Assembly: GCA_902595115.1 (NCBI GenBank) | Contig: CACJOS010000005.1 | Span: 1 to 64,000 of the forward strand | Source: an uncultured Pelagibacteraceae bacterium | GTDB lineage: Bacteria; Pseudomonadota; Alphaproteobacteria; Pelagibacterales; Pelagibacteraceae | Reading direction: 5' to 3' | DNA: 64,000 nt | Shown here: in pieces, positions 48,253-57,929 of the stretch | Layout of the letters: each line of letters starts with the position of its first letter | Numbering within the stretch: position 1 is the stretch's first letter | Notes under the pieces: generated by a model | Told to the model about the DNA's origin: nothing | Database searches by the model: none | Seen by the model: the letters and a program-made list of their open reading frames with translations, nothing else | Translations under genes and position numbers: made by a program

Positions 48253-48382
48253 TTTTCCTCTAATTTGTTAGTATTTATAAAAAGTTAATTTAAGGACGAT
48301 TAAATTTAATTTTCAACATTAAAATTATTATATATTTTGATGGGAAAATGCTGCTATTTTATCCAAAAAAGAAACTTTAAAC

Positions 48383-50344
48383 ATGAAAAAATTGTGGCGA
48401 GCATCAAAAAATCAAATTTTGAATTCAAATTTGATGCAGTATGAAAAATTCATAAAAGATAAATATAATCTTAATTTCAAAAGTAATTACGATAAAATAT
48501 TTAATTGGAGTATAAAACATAAAGAAAATTTTTGGGACAGTATTTGGGATTTCTGTAAAGTTAAGGGACTTAAAGGAAAAAATAAAATTAAAAATTCAAA
48601 AATTTTTTATAAAAATTTATTTTTAACTGACTACAAATTAAACTTCGCAGAAAACATCTTAGTCAAAAGTGATAATTCAAAAGCTATTACATTCATAAGT
48701 GAAAATGGGTTTAGAGAAGAAAGATCATGGTTTCAGTTAAATCAAAATGTGAGAAAGATAATTTCATATTTTAATAAAATAGGTATTAAAAAAGGTGATA
48801 GAGTATCTGCATACTTACCAAATATAATTCAAACTGTTGAAAGCTTTGTTGCCACTTCTGCAATTGGAGCAATATGGTCATCTTGTTCTCCAGATTTTGG
48901 TTTAAATGGTCTAATTGAAAGGTTTGCTCAAATAAAGCCAAAAATTTTAATTATTGGTGATAGATATTATTATAACGGAAAAGAAATCAATGTTATTGAA
49001 AGACTTCCAGATATATTAAAAAAAATTAAATCAATCAAACACGTTCTTGTAATTAATTACCCAGGTAAAAAATATCTAAATTTTAAAAAATCTAAAGGTA
49101 TAAAATTTAAATTCTGGAAAGAAATCGAAAGATATTCCTCATCTTCAATTAATTTTAAAAAATTTAATTTTAATACTGAACTTGCTATTCTTTACTCAAG
49201 TGGAACGACTGGTAAACCTAAGTGCATATGCCACAGATCAGGTGGTATACTGTTACAGCATTTAAAAGAGCATCAGCTTCATTCAAATATAAAAGAAAAT
49301 GATAATATTTTTTATTTTACAACATGTGGATGGATGATGTGGAACTGGTTAGTAACCTGTCTAAGTTCTAAAGCGTCTATCGTTTTATTCGATGGATTTC
49401 CAATGTTTAAACAAAAAGATTTACTATTAAAAATTGTCAGTAAAGAAAAAATCACACTTTTTGGCGTAAGTGCAAAATATATAGATGCTTTAAAAAAAAG
49501 TAATATTTCAAACAATTTTGATTTAAAAAAACTAAATACAATATGTTCGACTGGATCTCCCTTATCAAAAGAAGGATTTGAATATGTATATAAAAAAATT
49601 AAAAAAAATGTTCATCTTGCATCAATTTCTGGTGGTACAGATTTAGTTTCATGTTTCGTACTTGGAAATATTTATAAATCTGTAATTTCAGGAGAAATAC
49701 AATCAAAAGGCTTAGGAATGGATGTGGATATTTTTAATGAAAGCGGTAAATCAGTAAAGAATATAAAGGGAGAGCTGGTTTGTAAAACTCCATTTCCTTC
49801 AATGCCAACAAAGTTTTGGAATGATAAAAATAATAAAAAATTTCAAAATGCTTACTTTAACAGATATAAAAATATTTGGCATCATGGAGACTATGGAGAG
49901 ATAAAAAATTCAGGTGGGTTTTTAATTTATGGTAGATCAGATGCCACTTTAAATCCTGGCGGTGTAAGACTGGGCACAGCAGAAATATATTCCGAAGTAG
50001 AAAAATTTAAAGAAATAAAAGAGTCGATTGTTGTGGGTCAATCTTGGGATAATGATATCAGAATAATTTTATTTGTTATCCTTAATAACGGGGTGATACT
50101 AAATGATGAATTAATAAAAAAAATTAAACAACAAATTAGAATAAATGCTTCACCAAGACATGTTCCAAATAAAATATTTAAAGTAAAAGATATTCCTAGA
50201 ACCAAAAATGGAAAAATTGTCGAATTAGCGGTGAAAAATATAATAGATGGTAACACAATTAAAAATAAAGAAGCGCTGGCAAATCCTGAAGTTTTAGAGG
50301 AATATACACAAATAAAAGAATTATATGAATTTAAAAAAAATTGA
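48383..50344 (+). CDS. Acetoacetyl-CoA synthetase
   Basis: ANL superfamily AILYSSGTTGKPKCICHRSGG; GRSDATLNPGGVRLGTAEIY; N-terminal ACAS-like region. Confidence 0.88.
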   Translation: MKKLWRASKNQILNSNLMQYEKFIKDKYNLNFKSNYDKIFNWSIKHKENFWDSIWDFCKVKGLKGKNKIKNSKIFYKNLFLTDYKLNFAENILVKSDNSKAITFISENGFREERSWFQLNQNVRKIISYFNKIGIKKGDRVSAYLPNIIQTVESFVATSAIGAIWSSCSPDFGLNGLIERFAQIKPKILIIGDRYYYNGKEINVIERLPDILKKIKSIKHVLVINYPGKKYLNFKKSKGIKFKFWKEIERYSSSSINFKKFNFNTELAILYSSGTTGKPKCICHRSGGILLQHLKEHQLHSNIKENDNIFYFTTCGWMMWNWLVTCLSSKASIVLFDGFPMFKQKDLLLKIVSKEKITLFGVSAKYIDALKKSNISNNFDLKKLNTICSTGSPLSKEGFEYVYKKIKKNVHLASISGGTDLVSCFVLGNIYKSVISGEIQSKGLGMDVDIFNESGKSVKNIKGELVCKTPFPSMPTKFWNDKNNKKFQNAYFNRYKNIWHHGDYGEIKNSGGFLIYGRSDATLNPGGVRLGTAEIYSEVEKFKEIKESIVVGQSWDNDIRIILFVILNNGVILNDELIKKIKQQIRINASPRHVPNKIFKVKDIPRTKNGKIVELAVKNIIDGNTIKNKEALANPEVLEEYTQIKELYEFKKN

Positions 50345-51071
50345 TCCGAAATTTTCAAAAAAAACAAACCCTAGGATTGGTTTGATTGCTTTAGCCTCAG
50401 ATTTTATAATTGAAAAAGATTTCGCAGATGTCATCAAAGATAAAGATATAGATTTTTTTGTTAATCGTATAAAGACATATGACCCTTTAACTAAAGAAAA
50501 TTTAATTAAAATGTCAGAAGATCTTACAAATGTCACGAATGATATTTTGCCAAATGAGAAAATTGATTGTGTTGTTTATGGTTGTACATCTGGAACAATT
50601 GCAAGCGGTTATGAAACTATTGAAAAAAAGATAAAAAATGCAAAACCTTCATCAAAAGTTACAACTCCTAGCACTGCAGCTATAGCTGCATTAAAAAAAT
50701 TGAATATTAAAAAAATTTCTATTTTTACTCCTTATCCCCAAAAATTGAATAATCAGGTTGTCTCTTTTTTCAAGGATGAGAAATTTCAAGTAACATCAAA
50801 TTCATATTTAGATATTGATTCCGATAGTGATATTTGGAAAGTAGATCTAGATTTTTTGTATGAAGTTTTAACAAATATGGATCATGGAGATGCTGATGCA
50901 GTATTTATTTCGTGTACCGCTCTTCCAGTTCTTCAAATTATTCAAAAACTCGAGAAAAACCTAAATAAATTTGTTCTTTCTAGCAATCAAGTTTTAATCT
51001 GGGATACGTTAGAAAAGATTGGACAAAATAATTCTATATCTGGATTTGGAAAGTTGTTTAATTCAAATTAA
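50325..51071 (+). CDS. Asp/Glu racemase superfamily protein (maleate isomerase / EutA-like)
   Basis: Two catalytic-Cys blocks VVYGCTSGTIASG and FISCTALPVLQII. Confidence 0.7.
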   Translation: MNLKKIDPKFSKKTNPRIGLIALASDFIIEKDFADVIKDKDIDFFVNRIKTYDPLTKENLIKMSEDLTNVTNDILPNEKIDCVVYGCTSGTIASGYETIEKKIKNAKPSSKVTTPSTAAIAALKKLNIKKISIFTPYPQKLNNQVVSFFKDEKFQVTSNSYLDIDSDSDIWKVDLDFLYEVLTNMDHGDADAVFISCTALPVLQIIQKLEKNLNKFVLSSNQVLIWDTLEKIGQNNSISGFGKLFNSN

Positions 51072-51073
51072 TC

Positions 51074-52240
51074 ATGTCCTTTACAAAAGATGAATATAAA
51101 GAAAGATTAAAAAAAACAAAACAGTCTATGCAACAAAAAGGCATAGAACTACTAATATCCCAAGATACCAATAATATGAATTATCTTACTGGATATGATG
51201 CTTGGTCTTTTTATTATTCTCAATGTGTACTTGTTCATGCTGATCTAGAAGAACCGATTTGTTTTGTTAGGGCCCAGGATGCTGGAGGCGCTTATATTAA
51301 GACGTATTTAAAAAGGGAAAATATTATTGTTTATAAAGAAAAGTATATTCATACATGGCCAACACACCCATACGACGCATTAATTGATTTTATTAAAGAA
51401 AGAAAATGGGAAAAATCAAATATTGGTGTTGAAATGGATAGTCATTACTTTACTGCATTTTGTTACGAAAAGTTAAAACAAGGATTGCCAAATTCAAAGA
51501 TCAAAGACTCTAAAAGATTAGTCAATTGGGTAAGATTAATAAAGTCAGATGCAGAAATAAATCTAATGAAGGGAGCTGCAAAGATTTCCGAAAATGCAAT
51601 GAAAGTTGCAATGGATAGCATAAATCCTGGAGTAAGACAGTGTGATGCAGTAGCAGAAATTCAAAGGGCTTTATTTAGAGGAACTCCAGAAATTGGTGGA
51701 GAATATGCAAGTATTGCTGTTTTACTACCCACAGGCAAAGGCACATCCGCATCACATTTAACGGCTACAGATGAGAAATTTGTAAAAGGAGAGGCGACTG
51801 TTGTTGAATTATCTGGAGTAACCAAAAGGTATCATTGTCCAATGGCACGAACAGTCCATCTTGGAAAACCAGAGCAAAAAAAAATAGATGCAATGAAAGC
51901 TACAAACGAAGCTTTGAATGAAGGAATATCTGTAGCTAAACCTGGAAACACAGCAGATGACGTGGCTCAAAAATTTTGGGGAGTTCTTGATAAATATAAT
52001 ATTAAAAAAGAGTCTAGAACAGGATATTCAATTGGAATTGGATATCCTCCAGATTGGGGTGAACATACTTTAAATATTTACAAAGGAGATAAAACTATTC
52101 TTAAACCAAATGTTTGTTTTCATATGATTGCTGTAATGCAATTTGGTGATTGGGGTGTTGAAGCATCAGAGTCTGTAAGAATTACGGACAAAGGAAGTGA
52201 GTTATTTTGCAATTTCCCCAAAGACTTGCATATAAAATAA
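51074..52240 (+). CDS. M24-family peptidase-like hydrolase (EutD/DoeA ectoine hydrolase-like)
   Basis: Creatinase-like N terminus LISQDTNNMNYLTGYDAWSFYYSQC; pita-bread fold motifs. Confidence 0.7.
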   Translation: MSFTKDEYKERLKKTKQSMQQKGIELLISQDTNNMNYLTGYDAWSFYYSQCVLVHADLEEPICFVRAQDAGGAYIKTYLKRENIIVYKEKYIHTWPTHPYDALIDFIKERKWEKSNIGVEMDSHYFTAFCYEKLKQGLPNSKIKDSKRLVNWVRLIKSDAEINLMKGAAKISENAMKVAMDSINPGVRQCDAVAEIQRALFRGTPEIGGEYASIAVLLPTGKGTSASHLTATDEKFVKGEATVVELSGVTKRYHCPMARTVHLGKPEQKKIDAMKATNEALNEGISVAKPGNTADDVAQKFWGVLDKYNIKKESRTGYSIGIGYPPDWGEHTLNIYKGDKTILKPNVCFHMIAVMQFGDWGVEASESVRITDKGSELFCNFPKDLHIK

Positions 52241-52278
52241 CTTGAAAAAACATCACTTAAATGTTTTAAAACACGCTT

Positions 52279-53364
52279 ATGTCTAAGAATTCAGAATTCG
52301 TCAAATTCGATAAAGTCGATAAAAGTTATGATGGCAAAGTTTTAGTTGTTAAAGATCTTAACTTAGATATTTCAGAAGGTGAATTTATAACAATGCTTGG
52401 ACCATCTGGCTCTGGAAAGACAACTTGTCTTATGATGTTGGCTGGTTTTGAAACTCCAACAAATGGAGAAATTTATTTAGATTCAAATCCAATTTCAAAT
52501 ATTCCTCCACACAAAAGAGGAATTGGAATGGTATTTCAAAATTATGCACTGTTTCCACACATGACTGTTTATGAAAATTTAGCTTTCCCTTTAAAAGTAA
52601 GAAAAGTTTCAAAAGATGAAATTGATAAAAAAGTTGATAAAGCACTGTCTATGGTTTCTCTAACTGGTTTTGAAAACAGAATGCCAGGGCAATTATCAGG
52701 TGGACAACAACAAAGGGTCGCTGTAGCTCGTGCGTTAGTTTTTGATCCGGCTGTTGTTTTAATGGATGAACCATTAGGCGCTCTAGATAAAAATTTGAGA
52801 GAGAGCATGCAGTATGAGATTAAACATATTCATGAAAGTATTGGAGTTACAGTAGTTTATGTTACACATGACCAAGGTGAAGCATTAACTATGTCAAACA
52901 GAATTGCTGTATTTAATGATGGCAAAGTTCAACAACTTTCATCACCTGACAAATTATATGAAGAACCAGTGAATTCTTTTGTAGCAGAATTTATTGGGGA
53001 AAATAATACTTTCCAGGGCGAAGTATCAGATATTTCTGATGGAAAATGCAAAGTTAAATTAAAAGAAGGTGAAATAGTAGCTAATCCAATAAATGTTAAA
53101 TCAAAAGGTGATAAAACTACTGTTTCTATAAGACCTGAAAGAGCTCTTATTAACCCACCTCAAAAAATGGATAATAATTATAAGGGAAAAATTGAGGAAG
53201 TGATTTATCATGGTGATCATACCCGTGTAAGACTTAACGTTCTTGGAAATCCTGAATTTATTTTAAAAGTTCCAAATAGTTCACAAAATATCGATATTAA
53301 ACTTGGGAATACAATTAATATTAGTTGGAACTCAACCGATGCAAGAGCTTTAGACCCAAAATAA
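52279..53364 (+). CDS. potA: Spermidine/putrescine-type ABC transporter ATP-binding protein
   Basis: GPSGSGKTTCLMMLAGFE, LSGGQQQRVAVARALV, LMDEPLGALDK; TOBE-like C terminus. Confidence 0.9.
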   Translation: MSKNSEFVKFDKVDKSYDGKVLVVKDLNLDISEGEFITMLGPSGSGKTTCLMMLAGFETPTNGEIYLDSNPISNIPPHKRGIGMVFQNYALFPHMTVYENLAFPLKVRKVSKDEIDKKVDKALSMVSLTGFENRMPGQLSGGQQQRVAVARALVFDPAVVLMDEPLGALDKNLRESMQYEIKHIHESIGVTVVYVTHDQGEALTMSNRIAVFNDGKVQQLSSPDKLYEEPVNSFVAEFIGENNTFQGEVSDISDGKCKVKLKEGEIVANPINVKSKGDKTTVSIRPERALINPPQKMDNNYKGKIEEVIYHGDHTRVRLNVLGNPEFILKVPNSSQNIDIKLGNTINISWNSTDARALDPK

Positions 53365-53432
53365 ACCAATTTAGAATTATTCTTAATATAATCAGCCCTA
53401 ATCCACTTAATTTTTAGCAAATACTTGGTTGA

Positions 53433-53486
53433 CTCCGTTTTTTTTACTTGTTGTAATTATGTTTTTAAAAAAACGTTTAAACGGAG
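53433..53486 (+). promoter_or_regulatory. Candidate 5'-UTR structure that can sequester the potD Shine-Dalgarno
   Basis: CTCCGTTT (53433-53440) complementary to AAACGGAG (53479-53486), which contains the SD; overlapping alternative pairing CGTTTTTTT (53436-53444) with AAAAAAACG (53467-53475). Confidence 0.4.
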
Positions 53487-53491
53487 GATAA

Positions 53492-54607
53492 ATGAAAAAA
53501 TTAAGTAAATTATTACTTACCCTTTCTTTTGCTCTTTCAATAACTTCATCAGCATTTGCAGTTACAGTTGCATCTTGGGGTGGAGCATACACTGAAAGTC
53601 AAAAATTAGGATATGGTGATCCTACTGCTAAGAAACTTGGTGTACCTATTAACTGGGTGGATTATTCTGGTGGATTATCAGAAATTAAAGCACAAAAAGA
53701 AGCTGGTGCAATTACATGGGATATAATCGATGTATTTGCAATGGATACTATTACTGGATGCGACGAAGGTTTATTTGTTGAATTTGATTTTGATAAAGAC
53801 TTTCCACCAGCACCTGATGGAACTCCAGCGAGTAAAGATTTCTTTGCTCCAATGCCAAGTAAGTGTGCTGTAGGAAATATTTTATATTCTTGGACTTACG
53901 CTTATAATACTGAAAATGTAAAAGGCACTCCAAAAACTATAAAAGATTTCTTTAACACAAAAAAATTTCCTGGAAAAAGAGCTATATACAAAGGCGCTTT
54001 AACAAATTTAGAGATTGCTTTAGCAGCTGATGGTATTAAACCAGGAAAAGGTGGAGCAAAAATCTATGAAGCTTTAGAAACAGAAAAAGGTGTTGATAGA
54101 GCAATGAATAAGATCAAAAAACTTTGCACAGACCCTCAAGGTGGATGTGTATTTTGGTCTGCAGGTGCTCAACCACCAGAACTTTTAATGAGTGGTGAAG
54201 TAGTAATGGCAACTGGTTGGAATGGTAGATTCTTTAACGCAATTGTTGGAGAAGGTGCACCATTAAAACAAGTTTGGGATGGCCAAGGTCTTGACTATGA
54301 ATATTTCGTTTTAGTCAAAGGTGGACCAAACGAAGCAGATGCTAAAAAAGCATTAGCTGAGATGACAAGTACAGAAGGTTTAGCAGGAAGTGCTAAATAT
54401 ATAGCATACGCACCTTGGAGAAAATCATCTTTAAAAATTATGGAAGCAGGTGAGCCGTGGTACAAAGACGGTAAAACAAACATGGTTCCAGAAATGCCAA
54501 CTGCTCCAGGAAACACAAAAAATTACTTCTTAGTTGACCCAATTTACTGGGCCGATAACGGTACAGAGCTTGGAGAAAAATGGGAAGCAATGAAAGCTGG
54601 ACTATAA
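53492..54607 (+). CDS. potD: Polyamine-type ABC transporter substrate-binding protein
   Basis: Signal peptide; VTVASWGGAYTESQKLGYGDPTAKKLG; between potA and potB. Confidence 0.85.
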   Translation: MKKLSKLLLTLSFALSITSSAFAVTVASWGGAYTESQKLGYGDPTAKKLGVPINWVDYSGGLSEIKAQKEAGAITWDIIDVFAMDTITGCDEGLFVEFDFDKDFPPAPDGTPASKDFFAPMPSKCAVGNILYSWTYAYNTENVKGTPKTIKDFFNTKKFPGKRAIYKGALTNLEIALAADGIKPGKGGAKIYEALETEKGVDRAMNKIKKLCTDPQGGCVFWSAGAQPPELLMSGEVVMATGWNGRFFNAIVGEGAPLKQVWDGQGLDYEYFVLVKGGPNEADAKKALAEMTSTEGLAGSAKYIAYAPWRKSSLKIMEAGEPWYKDGKTNMVPEMPTAPGNTKNYFLVDPIYWADNGTELGEKWEAMKAGL

Positions 54608-54643
54608 TTTAAGTTTTAAAGACTAAAATTATATAATATATTT

Positions 54644-54670
54644 AGGGCGGTTTTAATAACCGCCCTTTTT
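54644..54670 (+). terminator. Intra-operonic terminator/attenuator between potD and potB
   Basis: AGGGCGGTT (54644-54652) / AACCGCCCT (54658-54666) followed by a T run. Confidence 0.85.
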
Positions 54671-54675
54671 ATTTT

Positions 54676-55929
54676 ATGAGCAGCGAAACTAAACAAATAT
54701 TAACTACTGACGGAATTCCTTTAGAGGTAAGCTTAAAAAAAGCAGAAAAAAAAAATAAAATTAAAGCTTTTCTTTTAGTAGCTCCATTATTACTTTTTTT
54801 AATAATTACATACATTTTTCCAATAGGTGAAATGCTTTTTAGAAGTGTAGATGATCGAATGGTCACAAACATGCTTCCAAAAACATTTAAAGCAATGGAA
54901 AAATGGGATGGTAAAGAATTACCCCCAGAGGAAGTTTTTGAGGCATTTTATTTGGATTATAAATTTCTTGTTGAGGAAAAAACATTTGGAAAATTAGCCA
55001 CTCAATTAAATTACGAAAAAAATGGTTTTAAAAGTATTCTAAAAAAACTTCAACGTAAAATGAAAAAATTTGAACAAGGTAATTATAAAGAGCAAATCAT
55101 GAATGTACATAAACGTTGGGCAAACGTTGAATATTGGAGAGCTATAAAGAGAAGAGCCCCAGATATTACTTATTCAAAATATCTCAAAGCAATGGATATG
55201 TATGAAAATGAAGATGGAAAAATATCACAAGTTTCAGAAGATAGAAGAGTGCACAGAATATTATGGCTTAGAACTTTAGAGATTGCTTTTTTTGTAACTA
55301 TATTATGTTTTTTAATGGCATACCCGATCGCACATTTACTAGCAACCTTACCAATGAAATATAGTAATCTATTAATGATTTGTGTTCTATTACCTTTCTG
55401 GACTTCTTTATTAGTTAGAACAGCAAGTTGGATGATACTTTTACAACAACAAGGAATTGTAAATGATTTTTTTGTATGGATTGGCCTTGTTGGCGAGGAA
55501 AATAGACCAGAAATGATGTACAACAAAACAGGCACTTATGTTGCAATGACCCAAATTTTATTACCTTTTATGGTGCTGCCACTTTATAGCGTTATGAAGA
55601 CAATTTCCCCAAGTTTAATGAGGGCAGGAAAATCACTTGGAGGAACTCCTTTTGTGGCTTTTTGGAAAGTTTATTTTCCCTTAACAATTCCTGGAATTGG
55701 GGCTGGGTGTTTATTGGTTTTTATACTTGCAATTGGATACTATATTACACCAGCACTTGTTGGAGGTGCCTCAGGTACTTTAATAAGCAATCAAATAGCT
55801 TTCCACATGAAAAGTACTTTAGATTGGAGTTTTGCATCTGCAATGGGTCTTATGCTTCTAACCGGAGTTCTTGTAATTTATTGGATTTATAACAAACTTG
55901 TTGGAGTAGACAATATTAAACTAGGATAA
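54676..55929 (+). CDS. potB: Polyamine-type ABC permease with ~130-aa extra N-terminal/periplasmic region
   Basis: Permease core LLPFWTSLLVRTASWMILLQQQGIVN; MRAGKSLGGTPFVAFWKVYFPLTIPGI. Confidence 0.88.
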   Translation: MSSETKQILTTDGIPLEVSLKKAEKKNKIKAFLLVAPLLLFLIITYIFPIGEMLFRSVDDRMVTNMLPKTFKAMEKWDGKELPPEEVFEAFYLDYKFLVEEKTFGKLATQLNYEKNGFKSILKKLQRKMKKFEQGNYKEQIMNVHKRWANVEYWRAIKRRAPDITYSKYLKAMDMYENEDGKISQVSEDRRVHRILWLRTLEIAFFVTILCFLMAYPIAHLLATLPMKYSNLLMICVLLPFWTSLLVRTASWMILLQQQGIVNDFFVWIGLVGEENRPEMMYNKTGTYVAMTQILLPFMVLPLYSVMKTISPSLMRAGKSLGGTPFVAFWKVYFPLTIPGIGAGCLLVFILAIGYYITPALVGGASGTLISNQIAFHMKSTLDWSFASAMGLMLLTGVLVIYWIYNKLVGVDNIKLG

Positions 55930-55931
55930 TT

Positions 55932-56786
55932 ATGGCATTACCAAAATATACAGAGACAAGATATAGAATTTGGCACTACTTTTATCTTTTTATATGTACC
56001 TGTGTTTTTTTCTTTTTGATTGCACCTTTGTTTGTAATTTTTCCATTATCATTTAATGCAGAAGAGTTTTTAGTTTTTTCAGATGGAATGAAAAGATTAG
56101 ATCCAGACGCATTCTCACTAAGATGGTATAAGGATATGATATATGGAACTAAAAATCCTTGGGGCCTTGCAACAAAAAATAGTTTTATAATTGCAACTTT
56201 TGCTACAATAGGCTCTGTGATACTTGGAACAGTTGCAGCATTAGGGTTAAGTAGCAGACATATGCCTTACAAAGGAATAATAATGGCGACACTAATATCT
56301 CCAATGATCGTACCTTTGATTATTTCTGGTGTTGCAATATTTTTCTTTATGGCAAAAGCAGGACTGGCTGCAACTCATACAGGAATCATTTTGGCACATA
56401 TTGTTTTAGGAACTCCGTTTGTAGTAATTACAGTAACTGCTACACTATCTGGCTTTGATCATAGCGTAACTAGAGCTGCATCAAGTTTGGGAAGTGATCC
56501 CGTTAATACATTTATGAAAATTACATTACCTTTGATTTTACCAGGAGTAATATCTGGAGGTTTATTTGCCTTTGTAACTTCTTTTGATGAAGTAGTAGTT
56601 GTTTTATTCTTAGCTGGATTAGAAAATACAACTATTCCAATTCAAATGTGGACAGGTTTAAGAGAGCAATTAAGCCCAACAATTTTGGCAGTTGCCACAT
56701 GTTTAATTGTTTTATCAACTCTAATTTTGGTTACAGCTGAACTTTTAAGAAGAAGATCAGAAAGAATTAGAGGAATAAATAGATAA
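55932..56786 (+). CDS. potC: Polyamine-type ABC permease
   Basis: TRAASSLGSDPVNTFMKITLPLILPGVISG; follows potB. Confidence 0.9.
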   Translation: MALPKYTETRYRIWHYFYLFICTCVFFFLIAPLFVIFPLSFNAEEFLVFSDGMKRLDPDAFSLRWYKDMIYGTKNPWGLATKNSFIIATFATIGSVILGTVAALGLSSRHMPYKGIIMATLISPMIVPLIISGVAIFFFMAKAGLAATHTGIILAHIVLGTPFVVITVTATLSGFDHSVTRAASSLGSDPVNTFMKITLPLILPGVISGGLFAFVTSFDEVVVVLFLAGLENTTIPIQMWTGLREQLSPTILAVATCLIVLSTLILVTAELLRRRSERIRGINR

Positions 56787-57911
56787 TTAATCTACCGACT
56801 CAATTACAGTAGCAATCCCCATACCAAGACCGATACATTGAGTTGAAAGCGCATATTTTTTATTTTCTCTTCTTAAAAGATCAGCAGCTTTTCCGGTAAT
56901 TCTTGCTCCTGTAGCTCCAAGCGGATGTCCTAAGGCTAATGCACCCCCATCAATGTTAACTTTTTTTTGGTCAATACCCAAATCTTTTATACAAGCTAAA
57001 GATTGTGATGCAAAAGCCTCGTTAAGTTCAAAGATATCAATTTTATCAATTGATAAATTTGCACGCATAAGTGCTTTTTTTGATGCACCTATTGGACCAA
57101 GTCCCATATAATCTGGATCACAACCTTCAACAGCTGTAGAAACTATTCTACCCAATATATTAAGATTATTTTCTTTCGCATAATTTTCTTCACAGATTAT
57201 TGTTGCCGCTGCTCCATCAGTTAAGGGTGAGGATGTTGCTGCTGTGACTGTTCCTTTTGTATCAAAAGCAAGTTTTAATTGATCTAATTTTTCTTGAGTA
57301 CTATTGGGTCTAATATTTCCGTCTTCTTTACATTCACCTATTGGAATTATTTCTTCAGATAACTTTCCATTTTTTTGAGCTTCATGTGCTTTATTATGAC
57401 TTGATATTGCAAATTCTTGTTGCTCTTCTCTTAAAATATTAAATTTTCTTGCTACGTTTTCAGCTGTAGTACCCATTGAAAAATATACATGAGGGTTTTC
57501 TTTTTCAGTATAAGGATAAGGGACTGGGTCAAATCCAGTATTAACTCTAGACATACTTTCTACTCCACCACAAATAAAAACTTTACCTGACCCCATTACA
57601 ATTTTACCTGATGCTATATGGATAGCCTCCATTGAAGATCCACACCACCTGTCAACGGTCATACCTGAAGTTTTAACATTCATATCAGCTAAAAAAGTAA
57701 CTAATTTTCCAATGTTGAAACATTGTTCACCGACTTGAAAAGCACAACCGACCACAATATCTTCAATATCTTCCTTATTAATTTTGCTTTTAGAAACTAA
57801 ATTTTTTACAACTTCGGATAATAAATTTACTGGCTTAACATCAATAAGTGCACCCTTCCTTGCCATAGTGAAGGGCGAACGAGCATATCCGACAATAACA
57901 GGTTTAAACAT
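56787..57911 (-). CDS. Thiolase (acetyl-CoA C-acyltransferase)
   Basis: VDRWCGSSMEAIHIA, NVNGG-type VNIDGGALALGHPLGATGAR, STQCIGLGMGIATV. Confidence 0.92.
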   Translation of the reverse strand: MFKPVIVGYARSPFTMARKGALIDVKPVNLLSEVVKNLVSKSKINKEDIEDIVVGCAFQVGEQCFNIGKLVTFLADMNVKTSGMTVDRWCGSSMEAIHIASGKIVMGSGKVFICGGVESMSRVNTGFDPVPYPYTEKENPHVYFSMGTTAENVARKFNILREEQQEFAISSHNKAHEAQKNGKLSEEIIPIGECKEDGNIRPNSTQEKLDQLKLAFDTKGTVTAATSSPLTDGAAATIICEENYAKENNLNILGRIVSTAVEGCDPDYMGLGPIGASKKALMRANLSIDKIDIFELNEAFASQSLACIKDLGIDQKKVNIDGGALALGHPLGATGARITGKAADLLRRENKKYALSTQCIGLGMGIATVIESVD

Positions 57912-57929
57912 ATTAATATGTATATATAT

